64,000 bases of DNA from an uncultured Oscillospiraceae bacterium (GCA_949841465.1 CATKZW010000001.1:1-64000), one strand, 5' to 3'; positions 53,714 to 62,158 are shown, numbered from the stretch's first letter. Numbers and translations: made by a program. The notes: a model not told the origin generated them from the letters alone.

Positions 53714-54541
53714 ATGAGTTATGACATGACGGCGTGCAATGAAACTCTGATGGAGTTTGAACGCCTCATCGAAGAACATCGAAATAATCCCTGGACGGGG
53801 CCCCTGCGCACCGGCGTGGACCTGGGCACCGCCAACATTGTCCTGGCTGTGGTGGACCGGGAGAACCGGCCGGTGGCCGGCATCACCTACCCCTCCGCCG
53901 TGGTGCGGGACGGCGTGGTGGTGGACTACATGGGCGCGGTGCGCACCGTCACCCGGCTGAAGGCCGAGCTGGAGGACCAGCTGGGCGTGGAGCTGGAGGC
54001 GGCGGGGTGCGCCATCCCGCCGGGCATCGTGACAGGGAGCGTCAAGGCCATCGGCAACGTGGTGGAGGCGGCGGGGTTCCGGCTGACCAGCACCGTGGAT
54101 GAGCCCACGGCGGCGGCCTCCGTGCTGGGTATTACCGACGGGGCAGTGGTTGACGTGGGCGGAGGCACCACCGGCATCAGCATACTGCGGGGCGGGGAGG
54201 TCGTCTATGTGGACGACGAGCCCACCGGCGGCACCCATATGACCCTGGTGCTGGCGGGCTTCCACGGCTGCGACACCAAGGAGGCCGAGCTGATGAAGCG
54301 GGACCCGGCTCAGGAGCACAGCGTGTTCCCGGTCATCAAGCCGGTGGTGGAGAAAATGGCCGCCATCGTCAAGCGCTGCCTGGTAAAATACCCGGTGGAC
54401 ACGGTCTATGTGGTGGGGGGCGCGTGCTGCTTCACCGAGTTTGAGACCGTGTTCCAAAAATATCTGGAAATACCCGTGGTGAAGCCGGCGGCACCCCTTC
54501 TGGTGACGCCGCTGGGCATCGCCATGAACTGCACCGAATAA
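53714..54541 (+). CDS. eutJ: EutJ-family Hsp70-like protein
   Basis: ATG 53714 with GGTGGAG upstream gives 275 residues (a TTG at 53696 is possible). Actin-fold loops are visible: RTGVDLGTANIVLAVV, VVDVGGGTTGISIL and VYVVGGACCF. EutJ is a putative chaperone in ethanolamine and Listeria-type pdu operons; its exact job is not established. Enterobacterial pdu operons lack it. Confidence 0.9.
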   Translation: MSYDMTACNETLMEFERLIEEHRNNPWTGPLRTGVDLGTANIVLAVVDRENRPVAGITYPSAVVRDGVVVDYMGAVRTVTRLKAELEDQLGVELEAAGCAIPPGIVTGSVKAIGNVVEAAGFRLTSTVDEPTAAASVLGITDGAVVDVGGGTTGISILRGGEVVYVDDEPTGGTHMTLVLAGFHGCDTKEAELMKRDPAQEHSVFPVIKPVVEKMAAIVKRCLVKYPVDTVYVVGGACCFTEFETVFQKYLEIPVVKPAAPLLVTPLGIAMNCTE

Positions 54542-54555
54542 GGCGGTGAAAACCA

Positions 54556-55389
54556 TTGACCGAACAAGAGCGTTATGACCTGGCCCTCACCCTGCTGGCC
54601 GACGAGCTGGCGGAGCGGGTGGTGCGGAAGCTGGTGGACCGGCAGAAGCGCGCGCTGGTGGTGGTCACCGGCGCGGCCATCGGCGTGCCCGCCGCGCTGG
54701 AGGGCTTGAAAAAGCTGAGGGAAGAGGGCTTTACCTACCACGTGCTCATGACCCGCAGCGCCATGTATGTGACGGGGGAGGAGGCCGTGCGGGCCGCGCT
54801 GGCCCCGGAGGAGCTCTGGGTGGAGTCGGCGGACTGCCCGCCCGAGCTGGCGGCCGCCCGGTTTGACACCATCCTGGTGCCCGCCCTGACGGTGAATACC
54901 GCCGCCCACCTGGCAAACTGCATGTCGGACAGCCCGGCGGCAGCCATGATCCTCAGCGGGTTGCTGAAGGGGAAAAACGTGGTGATCGCCGTGGACGGGG
55001 CCTGCCCGGACAACTCGAAACGGAAAGAGCTGGGCTATCACATGACCCCCGCCATGCGGGACGCCCTCCATGGGAACCTGGAGAAGCTCCAGGCCTATGG
55101 CGCGCGTTTGACCTCGGCCGAGGGTATGGCCGGTGCCGTGCGCCAGGCGGTTTACAGCTTTCTGCCCGCCCGGGCGGCAAAGCCCGCCGCACCGGCCAAA
55201 GCCCAGGGGCCCGCGGCCCATGGCGGCAGGGTGATCCGCCCCGCCATGGCGGGCAGGGTGCTCAGCGTAAAGGCCGTCAATACCGCCCCCCGGGGCGCGG
55301 TCATCCTGGTCCCCAAGGGGACCATCGTCACGGCGCTGGCCTCCGACGAGGCCCGGCGGCTGGGCGTGACCATTCAAATCGAATCGTAA
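54556..55389 (+). CDS. pduM: PduM-like protein with flavoprotein-like domain
   Basis: A TTG at 54556 follows AAGGCGGTGAA; 277 residues. Residues about 30-190 look like a flavoprotein-type Rossmann domain (ALVVVTGAAIGVPAALEGL, LVPALTVNTAAHLANCMSD, AVDGACPDNS). The C-terminal 55 residues (RGAVILVPKGTIVTALASDEARRLGVTIQ) resemble the end of Salmonella PduM (RGRVVVHRKCIVTAMARDAANARNIQL, from memory), and the gene lies at the PduM position before pduN. Salmonella PduM is about 160 residues and is needed for compartment assembly. Here it is longer and may bind FMN. Confidence 0.75.
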   Translation: MTEQERYDLALTLLADELAERVVRKLVDRQKRALVVVTGAAIGVPAALEGLKKLREEGFTYHVLMTRSAMYVTGEEAVRAALAPEELWVESADCPPELAAARFDTILVPALTVNTAAHLANCMSDSPAAAMILSGLLKGKNVVIAVDGACPDNSKRKELGYHMTPAMRDALHGNLEKLQAYGARLTSAEGMAGAVRQAVYSFLPARAAKPAAPAKAQGPAAHGGRVIRPAMAGRVLSVKAVNTAPRGAVILVPKGTIVTALASDEARRLGVTIQIES

Positions 55390-55404
55390 GGAAGGTGGAG
55401 CGAA

Positions 55405-55671
55405 ATGTATTTAGGCAGAGTGATTGGAACCGTGGTCTCCACCAGTAAAAATGAAAACCTGATCGGGATGAAGCTGCTCATCGTGGAGAAGCTCACCGAA
55501 CGCCTGGAGCGGGAGGGCAGCACCGAGGTGGCTGTGGACTCCGTGGGCGCGGGCGCGGGGGAGATCGTTCTGGTGAGCCAGGGCAGCTCCGCCCGGTACG
55601 TGTTCCAGAACGCCTCCGCCCCCATCGACAAGGCCATCGTGGGCATCGTGGATACGGTGGAGGTGGGCTGA
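55405..55671 (+). CDS. pduN: Microcompartment vertex protein PduN (EutN/CcmL family)
   Basis: 88 residues: YLGRVIGTVVSTSKNENLIGMKLLIVE, then VDSVGAGAGEIVLVSQGSSARY and IVGIVDTVEV. This is the pentamer family that caps the twelve vertices of the shell. Its stop overlaps the pduO start by one base (TGATG). Confidence 0.96.
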   Translation: MYLGRVIGTVVSTSKNENLIGMKLLIVEKLTERLEREGSTEVAVDSVGAGAGEIVLVSQGSSARYVFQNASAPIDKAIVGIVDTVEVG

Positions 55672-56639
55672 TGGCGAACCTGTATACCAGAGGCGGCGAC
55701 AAGGGTCAGACCAGTCTGGTGGGCGGGGGCCGGGTGAGCAAATCCGATCCCAAGGTGGAGTGCTACGGCACCATCGACGAGGCCAACTCCATGCTGGGCC
55801 TGGCCTATACCCAGACGGACAACGAATTCATCCGCACCACGGTGCGCAAGATCCAGGGGCGGCTGTTCTCTGTGGGCGCGGAGCTGGCCAGCGACTCGCC
55901 GGAGACCGCCGCCGCCCTCAAGGGCAGCATCTCGGAGGAGGACGTGGCTTTCCTGGAGGGCGTGGTGGACACCTGCACCCAGACCACCGGCAAGCAGACC
56001 CACTTCGTCATACCCGGCGTGGACCCCGCCTCGGCGGCCCTCCACGTGGCCCGGACCGTTGTCCGGCGGGCGGAGCGGCGGGTGGTGGAGCTGCCCGTGC
56101 GGCCGGTGCTGGTGCGCTATATCAACCGCCTGTCCGACGCCGTCTACGCCATGGCCCGGCTCCAGGAGGACCTGACCCAGATGCGGGAAAAGGTGACGGA
56201 CATGGTGAAGCAGGCAATGGACCAGCAAAACGCGGGGGGGCTGCCCCCCATGAGCTTAGAGATACTCCAGCGCATGGCGGCCCGGGCCGTGGAGAAGTCC
56301 AAGGAGCTGGGCGTCCCGGTGGTGTTCTCCGCCGTGGACAGCGGCGGGAACCTGATGCTGCTCCAGCGGATGGAGGGCGCGCTGGTGGGCAGCGTGGAGG
56401 TGGCGGCAGGCAAGGCCTACACCGCCTACGCCTTCCAGATGCCCACCCATGAGCTGGGCCAGGCGGCCCGGCCGGACGGTCCCCTCTACGGGATCGAGAA
56501 CGCCAACCCCGGCAGGATCGTCCTGTTCGGCGGCGGCTTCCCCTACCTGGTCAACGGCCGGGTGGCCGGGGGCATCGGCGTGTCCGGCGGGACGGTGGAG
56601 CAGGATATGGAGATCGCGCGCTACGCAATGTCAATTTGA
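55671..56639 (+). CDS. pduO: Cob(I)alamin adenosyltransferase PduO
   Basis: 322 residues in two domains. The N-terminal one (about 1-185) is a PduO-type adenosyltransferase: YTRGGDKGQTSLVGGGRVSKSDPKVECYGTIDEANSMLGLA binds ATP, and RTVVRRAERRVVEL is the signature. The C-terminal one (about 190-322) is a GlcG/HbpS-like domain (PVVFSAVDSGGNLMLLQRMEGALVGSVEVAAGKAYTA), as in Salmonella PduO. It makes adenosylcobalamin for the dehydratase within the shell. Confidence 0.96.
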   Translation: MANLYTRGGDKGQTSLVGGGRVSKSDPKVECYGTIDEANSMLGLAYTQTDNEFIRTTVRKIQGRLFSVGAELASDSPETAAALKGSISEEDVAFLEGVVDTCTQTTGKQTHFVIPGVDPASAALHVARTVVRRAERRVVELPVRPVLVRYINRLSDAVYAMARLQEDLTQMREKVTDMVKQAMDQQNAGGLPPMSLEILQRMAARAVEKSKELGVPVVFSAVDSGGNLMLLQRMEGALVGSVEVAAGKAYTAYAFQMPTHELGQAARPDGPLYGIENANPGRIVLFGGGFPYLVNGRVAGGIGVSGGTVEQDMEIARYAMSI

Positions 56640-56654
56640 GGAGGGACCACACGT

Positions 56655-58073
56655 ATGAACTTTGATGAAAAAGTGGTGGCCAGCATTGTTCAGCAGGTGC
56701 TCAGCCGCGTGGATATGGGCAGCGCGGAGCCCGGCTGCGCCGCCGCGGGCGGCGACTGGGGCGTGTTCGAGACCATGAACGAGGCCGTGGAGGCCGCGGC
56801 CGCCGCTCAAAAGCAGTACCTGAACTGCTCCATGCATGACCGGGCCAAGTACGTCCAGGCCATCCGGGACGTGGTGCTGGAGGAGGAGAACCTGGACTAC
56901 ATCTCCCGCCTGGCCGTGGAGGAGACCGGCATGGGCGCTTATGAGTACAAGCTGGTGAAAAACCGCCTGGCGGCCACCAAGTCCCCCGGCATCGAGGACC
57001 TGACCACCGACGCCATGAGCGGCGACGACGGCCTGACCCTGGTGGAGTACTCCCCTTTCGGCGTCATCGGGGCCATCACCCCCACCACCAACCCCACCGA
57101 GACCGTCATCTGCAACTCCATCGGGATGCTGGCGGCGGGCAACTCCGTGGTGTTCAGCCCCCATCCCCGGGCCAAGATGGTGTCCCTGCACCTGATCCAG
57201 CTCATCAACCGGGCTCTGGCCCGGGCGGGCGCGCCTGCCAACCTGGTGGTCACCGTGTCCGAGCCCTCCATTGAGAATACCAACGCCATGATGAACCATC
57301 CCGCGGTGCGTATGCTGGTGGCCACCGGCGGCCCGGGCATCGTCAAGACGGTGCTGTCCAGCGGCAAGAAGGCCATCGGCGCGGGCGCGGGCAACCCCCC
57401 CGTGGTGGTGGACGAGACTGCCAACATCGAGAAAGCCGCCCAGGACATCGTGGACGGGTGCAGCTTTGACAACAACCTGCCCTGCATCGCGGAAAAAGAG
57501 GTCATCGCGGTGGACTCCATTGCCGATTACCTTATGTTCAACATGAAGAAGAGCGGCGCTTACGAGGTCAAGGACCCGGCCGTTATCGACAAGCTGGTGA
57601 AGCTGGTGGTGCAGGAGAACGGCAAAAGTCCCGTCACCGCCTTCGTGGGCAAGAGCGCCAGGTACATCCTGGAAAAGGTGGGCATCAGCGTGGGCCCCGA
57701 GGTGAAGGTCATCATGATGGAGACTGCTGAGGACCACCCCTTTGTGCAGGTGGAGCTGATGATGCCCATCCTGCCCATAGTGCGGGTGCCCGACGTGGAT
57801 GCCGCCATCGACATGGCTATCCGGGTGGAGCACGGCAACCGCCACACCGCCATGATGCACTCCCGGAACGTGGATAAGCTGACCAAGATGGCCAAGCTGA
57901 TCCAGACCACCATCTTTGTGAAGAACGGCCCCTCCTACGCCGGCATCGGCGTGGGCGGCGAGGGCTGCACCACGTTCACCATCGCCGGGCCCACCGGGGA
58001 GGGGCTGACCACGGCCAAGTCCTTCGCCCGGCGGCGCAGATGCGTGCTGGTCGGAGGCCTGGACGTCCGATAA
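56655..58073 (+). CDS. pduP: CoA-acylating propionaldehyde dehydrogenase PduP
   Basis: 472 residues. The N-terminal MNFDEKVVASIVQQVLSRVD is the encapsulation peptide first shown for PduP. The NAD-binding region has GVIGAITPTTNPTET, ATGGPGIV and GAGAGNPPVV; the catalytic Cys277 lies in FDNNLPCIAEKEVI. It oxidises propionaldehyde to propionyl-CoA. Confidence 0.97.
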   Translation: MNFDEKVVASIVQQVLSRVDMGSAEPGCAAAGGDWGVFETMNEAVEAAAAAQKQYLNCSMHDRAKYVQAIRDVVLEEENLDYISRLAVEETGMGAYEYKLVKNRLAATKSPGIEDLTTDAMSGDDGLTLVEYSPFGVIGAITPTTNPTETVICNSIGMLAAGNSVVFSPHPRAKMVSLHLIQLINRALARAGAPANLVVTVSEPSIENTNAMMNHPAVRMLVATGGPGIVKTVLSSGKKAIGAGAGNPPVVVDETANIEKAAQDIVDGCSFDNNLPCIAEKEVIAVDSIADYLMFNMKKSGAYEVKDPAVIDKLVKLVVQENGKSPVTAFVGKSARYILEKVGISVGPEVKVIMMETAEDHPFVQVELMMPILPIVRVPDVDAAIDMAIRVEHGNRHTAMMHSRNVDKLTKMAKLIQTTIFVKNGPSYAGIGVGGEGCTTFTIAGPTGEGLTTAKSFARRRRCVLVGGLDVR

Positions 58074-58091
58074 TCGGAAGGGGTGCGCCTT

Positions 58092-59414
58092 ATGTCTGAA
58101 AATCTGATCGCCCAGGTCCAGAGCGCGGGCGTGGTGGGGGCCGGCGGCGCCGGCTTCCCCACCCACGTGAAGCTCAACGCCAAGGCTGACACGGTCATCA
58201 TCAACGGGGCGGAGTGCGAACCCCTGCTCCGGGTGGACCAGCAGCTGATGGACCGCCAGGCGGAAAAGCTGCTCTGCGCCCTGGACCTGATCGTGGACCA
58301 GGTGGGGGCGGAACGGGGTGTGGTGGCGCTGAAGGAGCACTACCACGCCGCGGCGGCCTCTCTCCAGCGGGAGCTGTCCCGCCACCCGAGGCTGAGCGTC
58401 CACCTGCTGGGGGCGTTCTACCCGGCGGGGGACGAGCAGGTCATCGTCTATGAGGTCACCGGCCGTATCGTCCCCGAGGGGGGCATCCCCCTGAACGTGG
58501 GCGTGGTGGTCACCAACGTGGAGACCGCCCTCAACGTGCTGGACGCCTCCCAGGGCAGGCCGGTGGTGGAGAAGTACGTCACCCTCACCGGCGCGGTGCG
58601 CACGCCCAAGACGGTGAAGGTCCCCCTGGGCATCACCGTGGCGGAGGCCCTGGCCCTGGCGGGCGGGCCCACCGTCGGCGACTATAAGGTGGTCAACGGC
58701 GGCCCCATGATGGGCAAGATCGTCAGCGTGGACAGCGCCGTCACCAAAACCACCAAGGGCCTCATTGTGGTGCCCGCGGGGCACCCCCTGCTGACCAGCC
58801 TGGAGCGGCCCCTGGCCGATTCCACCCGCCGGGCGGCCACAGCCTGCATGCAGTGCTCCCTGTGCTCCGAGGTGTGTCCCCGGGGCATGCTGGGCCACCG
58901 CATCCAGCCCCACAAGCTCATGCGGGTGGCGGCCTACGGCAGCCTGTGCGACCCTGAGCAGACCCCCATGAACGCCTATCTGTGCGTGGGCTGCCGCCTG
59001 TGCGAGTACGCCTGCGTCATGGGCCTCCAGCCCTGGAAGCTGAACGGCAATATGAAGAATATCCTGGCGGGCCGGGGCATCCGCAACGGTTTGCATAACC
59101 AGCCCGAGCACGCCGCCCCCTACCGGGATTTCAAGCGCTACCCGGTGCACAAGCTGATTCACCAGCTGGGCCTGTCCGCCTACGATGTGGACGCGCCCAT
59201 GGACGAGACCGTGCCCGAGTACCGGAAGGTGACGCTGCCCCTGCGGCAGGGCGCGGGCGCTCCCTCTCAGCCGGTGGTAAGCGTGGGCGCTCAGGTGAAC
59301 AAGGGCGATCTCATCGCCCAAATTCCCGAGGGCAAGCTGGGGTCCAGCCTCCACGCCAGCGTGACAGGAACTGTAACGGCCATTGACGGCGACAGCATCG
59401 TCATTCAGGCTTGA
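58092..59414 (+). CDS. pduS: Cobalamin reductase PduS (RnfC-like)
   Basis: ATG 58092 with GGAAGGGG upstream gives 440 residues. The N-terminus is RnfC/Nqo1-like (GVVGAGGAGFPTHVKL and INGAECEPLL bind NADH and FMN), followed by an SLBB-like part and two 4Fe-4S motifs (CMQCSLCSEVCPRGM and CVGCRLCEYACVM), then a C-terminal barrel-sandwich domain. It reduces cobalamin for PduO and may pass electrons to the Fe-S shell protein PduT encoded next. Confidence 0.95.
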   Translation: MSENLIAQVQSAGVVGAGGAGFPTHVKLNAKADTVIINGAECEPLLRVDQQLMDRQAEKLLCALDLIVDQVGAERGVVALKEHYHAAAASLQRELSRHPRLSVHLLGAFYPAGDEQVIVYEVTGRIVPEGGIPLNVGVVVTNVETALNVLDASQGRPVVEKYVTLTGAVRTPKTVKVPLGITVAEALALAGGPTVGDYKVVNGGPMMGKIVSVDSAVTKTTKGLIVVPAGHPLLTSLERPLADSTRRAATACMQCSLCSEVCPRGMLGHRIQPHKLMRVAAYGSLCDPEQTPMNAYLCVGCRLCEYACVMGLQPWKLNGNMKNILAGRGIRNGLHNQPEHAAPYRDFKRYPVHKLIHQLGLSAYDVDAPMDETVPEYRKVTLPLRQGAGAPSQPVVSVGAQVNKGDLIAQIPEGKLGSSLHASVTGTVTAIDGDSIVIQA

Positions 59415-59445
59415 CGAAATCTAGTCAGAAGAAAAGAGGACGCTT

Positions 59446-59994
59446 ATGGGAAAGTCGATTGGATTGATCGAGCTGAAGAGCATCCCCGCCGGGGTGCAGA
59501 CCGCTGATGAAATGCTGAAGGCCGCCAATGTGGAGCTGCTGGTGGCCACCGCCATCTGCCCGGGCAAGTACATCATCCTCATCAGCGGGCAGGTAGGGGC
59601 CGTCAAGAGCTCCATGGAGACCGGCCGTCAGACAGCGGGGGCCTATCTCATCTGTGACCACACCATCAACAACGTGCACGACTCCGTGCCGGGGGCCCTG
59701 GTGGGCACCGCCGAGGTAGAGAAGATCGCCGCCCTGGGCATGGTGGAGACCATGTCCGCCCTGACCATCGTGCGGGCGGCGGACATCGCCGCTAAGGCGT
59801 CCAACGTCACGCTCATGGACGTGCGGGTGGCCAGGGGCCTGGGAGGCAAGGGCTTCCTCACCCTGACGGGGGAGGTGTCCGCCGTGAAGTCGGCCATCAA
59901 CTCCTGCCTGAATCAGCTGGCGGACACCGGGGACATCACCAGCACCTGTGTGATTCCCTCGCCCCACAAGGGCCTGCTGGAGAAGCTGAATTGA
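59446..59994 (+). CDS. pduT: Iron-sulphur shell trimer PduT
   Basis: 182 residues, two BMC domains (SIGLIELKSIPAGVQTADEML and ALGMVETMSALTIVRAADIAA). Cys38 in ATAICPGKY lies at the position of the Salmonella PduT Cys38 that holds a pore 4Fe-4S cluster. It is probably an electron path through the shell, partnered with PduS. Confidence 0.95.
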   Translation: MGKSIGLIELKSIPAGVQTADEMLKAANVELLVATAICPGKYIILISGQVGAVKSSMETGRQTAGAYLICDHTINNVHDSVPGALVGTAEVEKIAALGMVETMSALTIVRAADIAAKASNVTLMDVRVARGLGGKGFLTLTGEVSAVKSAINSCLNQLADTGDITSTCVIPSPHKGLLEKLN

Positions 59995-60006
59995 CGTTTT
60001 CAAGCC

Positions 60007-60038
60007 GTGCCCGGCCGGCGTTCCGGCCGGGCCGGCAC
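60007..60038 (+). other. Hairpin between pduT and pduU
   Basis: GTGC-CCGGCCGG, loop CGTT, CCGGCCGG, then GCAC after three extra bases: a very stable stem with no T-run in the 75-bp gap. It is probably a processing or stability element. Confidence 0.5.
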
Positions 60039-60069
60039 CATATCAAAACCGTGAAGGAGTGTGCCGGCC

Positions 60070-60468
60070 ATGGACAGAGAACCACTTGACAGCCTGCTGA
60101 AATTCGGCGCGACGACGGAGGGCAAGATCCGTCTCATCCAGGAGACGGTCCCCGGCAAGCAGGTGACCCTGGCCCACATCATTGCCAGCCCGGACGAGAT
60201 CATCTACCGGAAGCTGGGCCTGGACCCCGAAATCGACTACAAGCAGTCTGCCATCGGCATCTGCTGCCTGTGCCCGTCGGAGACGGCGGTTATTGCGGGG
60301 GATATCGCCCTGAAAACCTCCAAGGTGGAGATGGGCTTTATCGACCGGTTCAGCGGCACGCTGATCTTCACCGGGCGCATTTCCAACGTGCAGTCGGCCA
60401 TGCAGGGCATCACCAACTTTTTGCAGAACAAGCTTGGCTTTACTGTGTGTGAGATCACCAAGACATGA
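60070..60468 (+). CDS. pduU: Circularly permuted shell hexamer PduU
   Basis: AAGGAG lies 10 bp before ATG 60070; a GTG at 60061 is too close to it. 132 residues: IQETVPGKQVTLAHIIASPDEIIYRKLGL and SAIGICCLCPSETAVIAGDIALKTSKVEMGFIDRFSGTLIFTG match PduU, a permuted BMC protein with a plugged pore. The first 20 residues are longer than in Salmonella. Confidence 0.94.
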   Translation: MDREPLDSLLKFGATTEGKIRLIQETVPGKQVTLAHIIASPDEIIYRKLGLDPEIDYKQSAIGICCLCPSETAVIAGDIALKTSKVEMGFIDRFSGTLIFTGRISNVQSAMQGITNFLQNKLGFTVCEITKT

Positions 60469-60971
60469 AGAAGATCATGTTTGTGGGCCGCAGCGAGTGC
60501 GGCAAAACCACCCTCACCCAGGCGCTGCGGGGAGGCACCATCGCCTACCACAAGACCCAGTATGTCAACCACCACAGCGTGGTCATTGACACGCCGGGGG
60601 AGTACGCCCAGACAGCCAACCTGGGCCGGGCGCTGGCGCTGTTCTCCTATGAGGCGGACGTGGTGGGGCTGCTGCTGAGCACCATTGAGCCCTATTCGCT
60701 GTACCCGCCGGCGGTGGCAGCCAACTGCAACCGGCCGGTGATCGGCATCGTCACCCAGATTGACCAGGAGAAGGGCAACATTGAGCGGGCCCACAACTGG
60801 CTGAAAATGACCGGGGCGGACCCCATCTTCCACGTCAGCTCCTATACCGGGGAGGGGATCTGGCAGATCCTCAACTACTTGAAGGAGCCGGGGGACGTAC
60901 TCCCCTGGGAGACGGAGGAGGAGGCAAACCGACGCCGTATTATCTTGTCCGACAAGGATGGGGACATCTGA
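60465..60971 (+). CDS. pduV: P-loop GTPase-like protein PduV
   Basis: The start overlaps pduU by ATGA. 168 residues: P-loop GRSECGKTT (8-16), IDTPGEYAQTANLG as switch II region and TQIDQEKG as base-recognition motif. PduV/EutP proteins are associated with the shell exterior; in Salmonella PduV binds PduU, which fits the coupling seen here. Confidence 0.93.
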   Translation: MKKIMFVGRSECGKTTLTQALRGGTIAYHKTQYVNHHSVVIDTPGEYAQTANLGRALALFSYEADVVGLLLSTIEPYSLYPPAVAANCNRPVIGIVTQIDQEKGNIERAHNWLKMTGADPIFHVSSYTGEGIWQILNYLKEPGDVLPWETEEEANRRRIILSDKDGDI

Positions 60972-61018
60972 AAAAGTCCAGCCAATGGAGTTTTTTATCC
61001 ATCGGCTGGACTTTTTTT
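60971..61018 (+). terminator. Terminator of the pdu operon
   Basis: AAAAGTCCAGCC and GGCTGGACTTTT, with an inner ATGGA/TCCAT pairing, form a long stem followed by seven T residues. It begins at the pduV stop. Confidence 0.92.
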
Positions 61019-61082
61019 GCCCTCAGCCGCAGTACACATATGCGCCCGGAGGGGAAAGGACAGCGGCGACAAATAGTTACGA

Positions 61083-61111
61083 TTGACAAGGGAAGGGGGA
61101 TTCGATATCAT
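61083..61111 (+). promoter_or_regulatory. Promoter of the DUF4430-ECF gene pair
   Basis: TTGACA, 17 bp, TATCAT, about 50 bp before the ATG at 61161. No riboswitch fits in the short leader. Confidence 0.8.
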
Positions 61112-61160
61112 CAACATACAGGTGGGGACATGCCCCGCCGAGATGGAAGGAGAGAAATCG

Positions 61161-61559
61161 ATGAAAAACAACAACAAAATCGTCGTGATTGGCGCGGTAG
61201 TTCTGGCCGTCCTGCTGATTGTGCTGGGCAGCGTTTGGGCCGCCACCCGTCCCGCCACCGAGGATGGAAGCAAGAAGATCACCGTTGAGGTGATGCACAA
61301 GGATGGGAGCACGAAGACCTTCAACTGCACCACCACGGAGGAATATTTGGCCCCGGTGCTGGTGAGCGAGAAGATTGTGGAGGATAACCAGGGGGAATAC
61401 GGCCTGTACATCCTGGTGGCAGACGGGGAGCGGGCCGACTACGCTGAAGATGGCGCGTACTGGTCTCTGCTCCAGAACGGTGAGGCCGCGGCAACTGGCG
61501 CCAGCGAAGTGGTCATACACGACGGCGACAGCTTCTCCTTGGTCTATACTGTTGCGTAA
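61161..61559 (+). CDS. Membrane-anchored DUF4430 protein
   Basis: ATG 61161 follows AAGGAGAG; 132 residues. An N-terminal hydrophobic anchor (about 7-27; IVVIGAVVLAVLLIVLGSVWA) precedes a small extracellular domain (ITVEVMHKDGSTKTFNCTTTEEYLAPVL, GLYILVADGERADYAEDGAYWSLLQNGEAAATGASEVVIHDGDSFSLVYTV) typical of DUF4430, which is related to the C-terminal domain of transcobalamins. There is no lipobox Cys. It overlaps the ECF S component downstream. Confidence 0.85.
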   Translation: MKNNNKIVVIGAVVLAVLLIVLGSVWAATRPATEDGSKKITVEVMHKDGSTKTFNCTTTEEYLAPVLVSEKIVEDNQGEYGLYILVADGERADYAEDGAYWSLLQNGEAAATGASEVVIHDGDSFSLVYTVA

Positions 61560-62112
61560 CCGAAACGCCAAGCTGGGCCTGAGCCTGTCGGAGGTGGCTC
61601 TGTTCGGCATCCTTGGCGGCATGACCTTTGCCGCCAAGGTGGTGATGGCAGGCCTGCCCAACATCGAGCCGGTGTCCCTGATGATAATGCTGTTCGCCGT
61701 CACCTTCGGGCGCAAGGCGGTGTACCCCATCTACGTCTATGTGCTGATGGAGTTTGTCCTGTATGGGCTGAACCTGTGGTCCATCAATTACCTGTACGTC
61801 TGGCTGGTGCTGGCGGGGGCGGCCTGGCTGTGCCGGGGAATGACCAATCCCCTGGGCTGGGCCGTCCTGTCCGGGATATTTGGGCTGCTGTTCGGCACAC
61901 TGTGCGCCCCGGTATACTTCATCACCGGCGGCTGGGCCTACGGGGTGACTTGGTGGATCAACAGCATCCCCTTTGACATTCTCCACTGCGTGGGTAACTT
62001 TGTGGTGGCCCTGGTGCTGTTCGTCCCCCTGCGCTATGTGCTGGACCGGCTGTACCGGGGGATGAAGAAGGGGGGCAGTGCGCCCCCGCCGCCTCCGGGC
62101 AGTGAGATGTGA
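61552..62112 (+). CDS. ECF transporter S component, possibly for cobalamin
   Basis: Translation from the TTG at 61552 gives 186 residues and overlaps the DUF4430 gene by 8 bp; the ribosome site is weak, so coupling is likely. Five to six hydrophobic helices follow (LSEVALFGILGGMTFAAKVVMAGLPNIEPVSLMIMLFAVTFGRKAVYPIYVYVLMEFVLYG, WWINSIPFDILHCVGNFVVALVLFVPL). The layout resembles ECF S components such as those found with DUF4430 proteins. Neighbouring B12-dependent pdu genes suggest cobalamin or a precursor as substrate (inference). The shared ECF ATPases must be elsewhere. Confidence 0.78.
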   Translation: MRNRNAKLGLSLSEVALFGILGGMTFAAKVVMAGLPNIEPVSLMIMLFAVTFGRKAVYPIYVYVLMEFVLYGLNLWSINYLYVWLVLAGAAWLCRGMTNPLGWAVLSGIFGLLFGTLCAPVYFITGGWAYGVTWWINSIPFDILHCVGNFVVALVLFVPLRYVLDRLYRGMKKGGSAPPPPPGSEM

Positions 62113-62127
62113 GCTGAACATTCAGGA

Positions 62128-62158
62128 CGGGCGGCAGCTTCGCTGCCGCCCGCTTTTT
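62128..62158 (+). terminator. Terminator after the ECF S component
   Basis: CGGGCGGCAGC, a 3-base loop and the complement are followed by CTTTTT. Confidence 0.88.
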
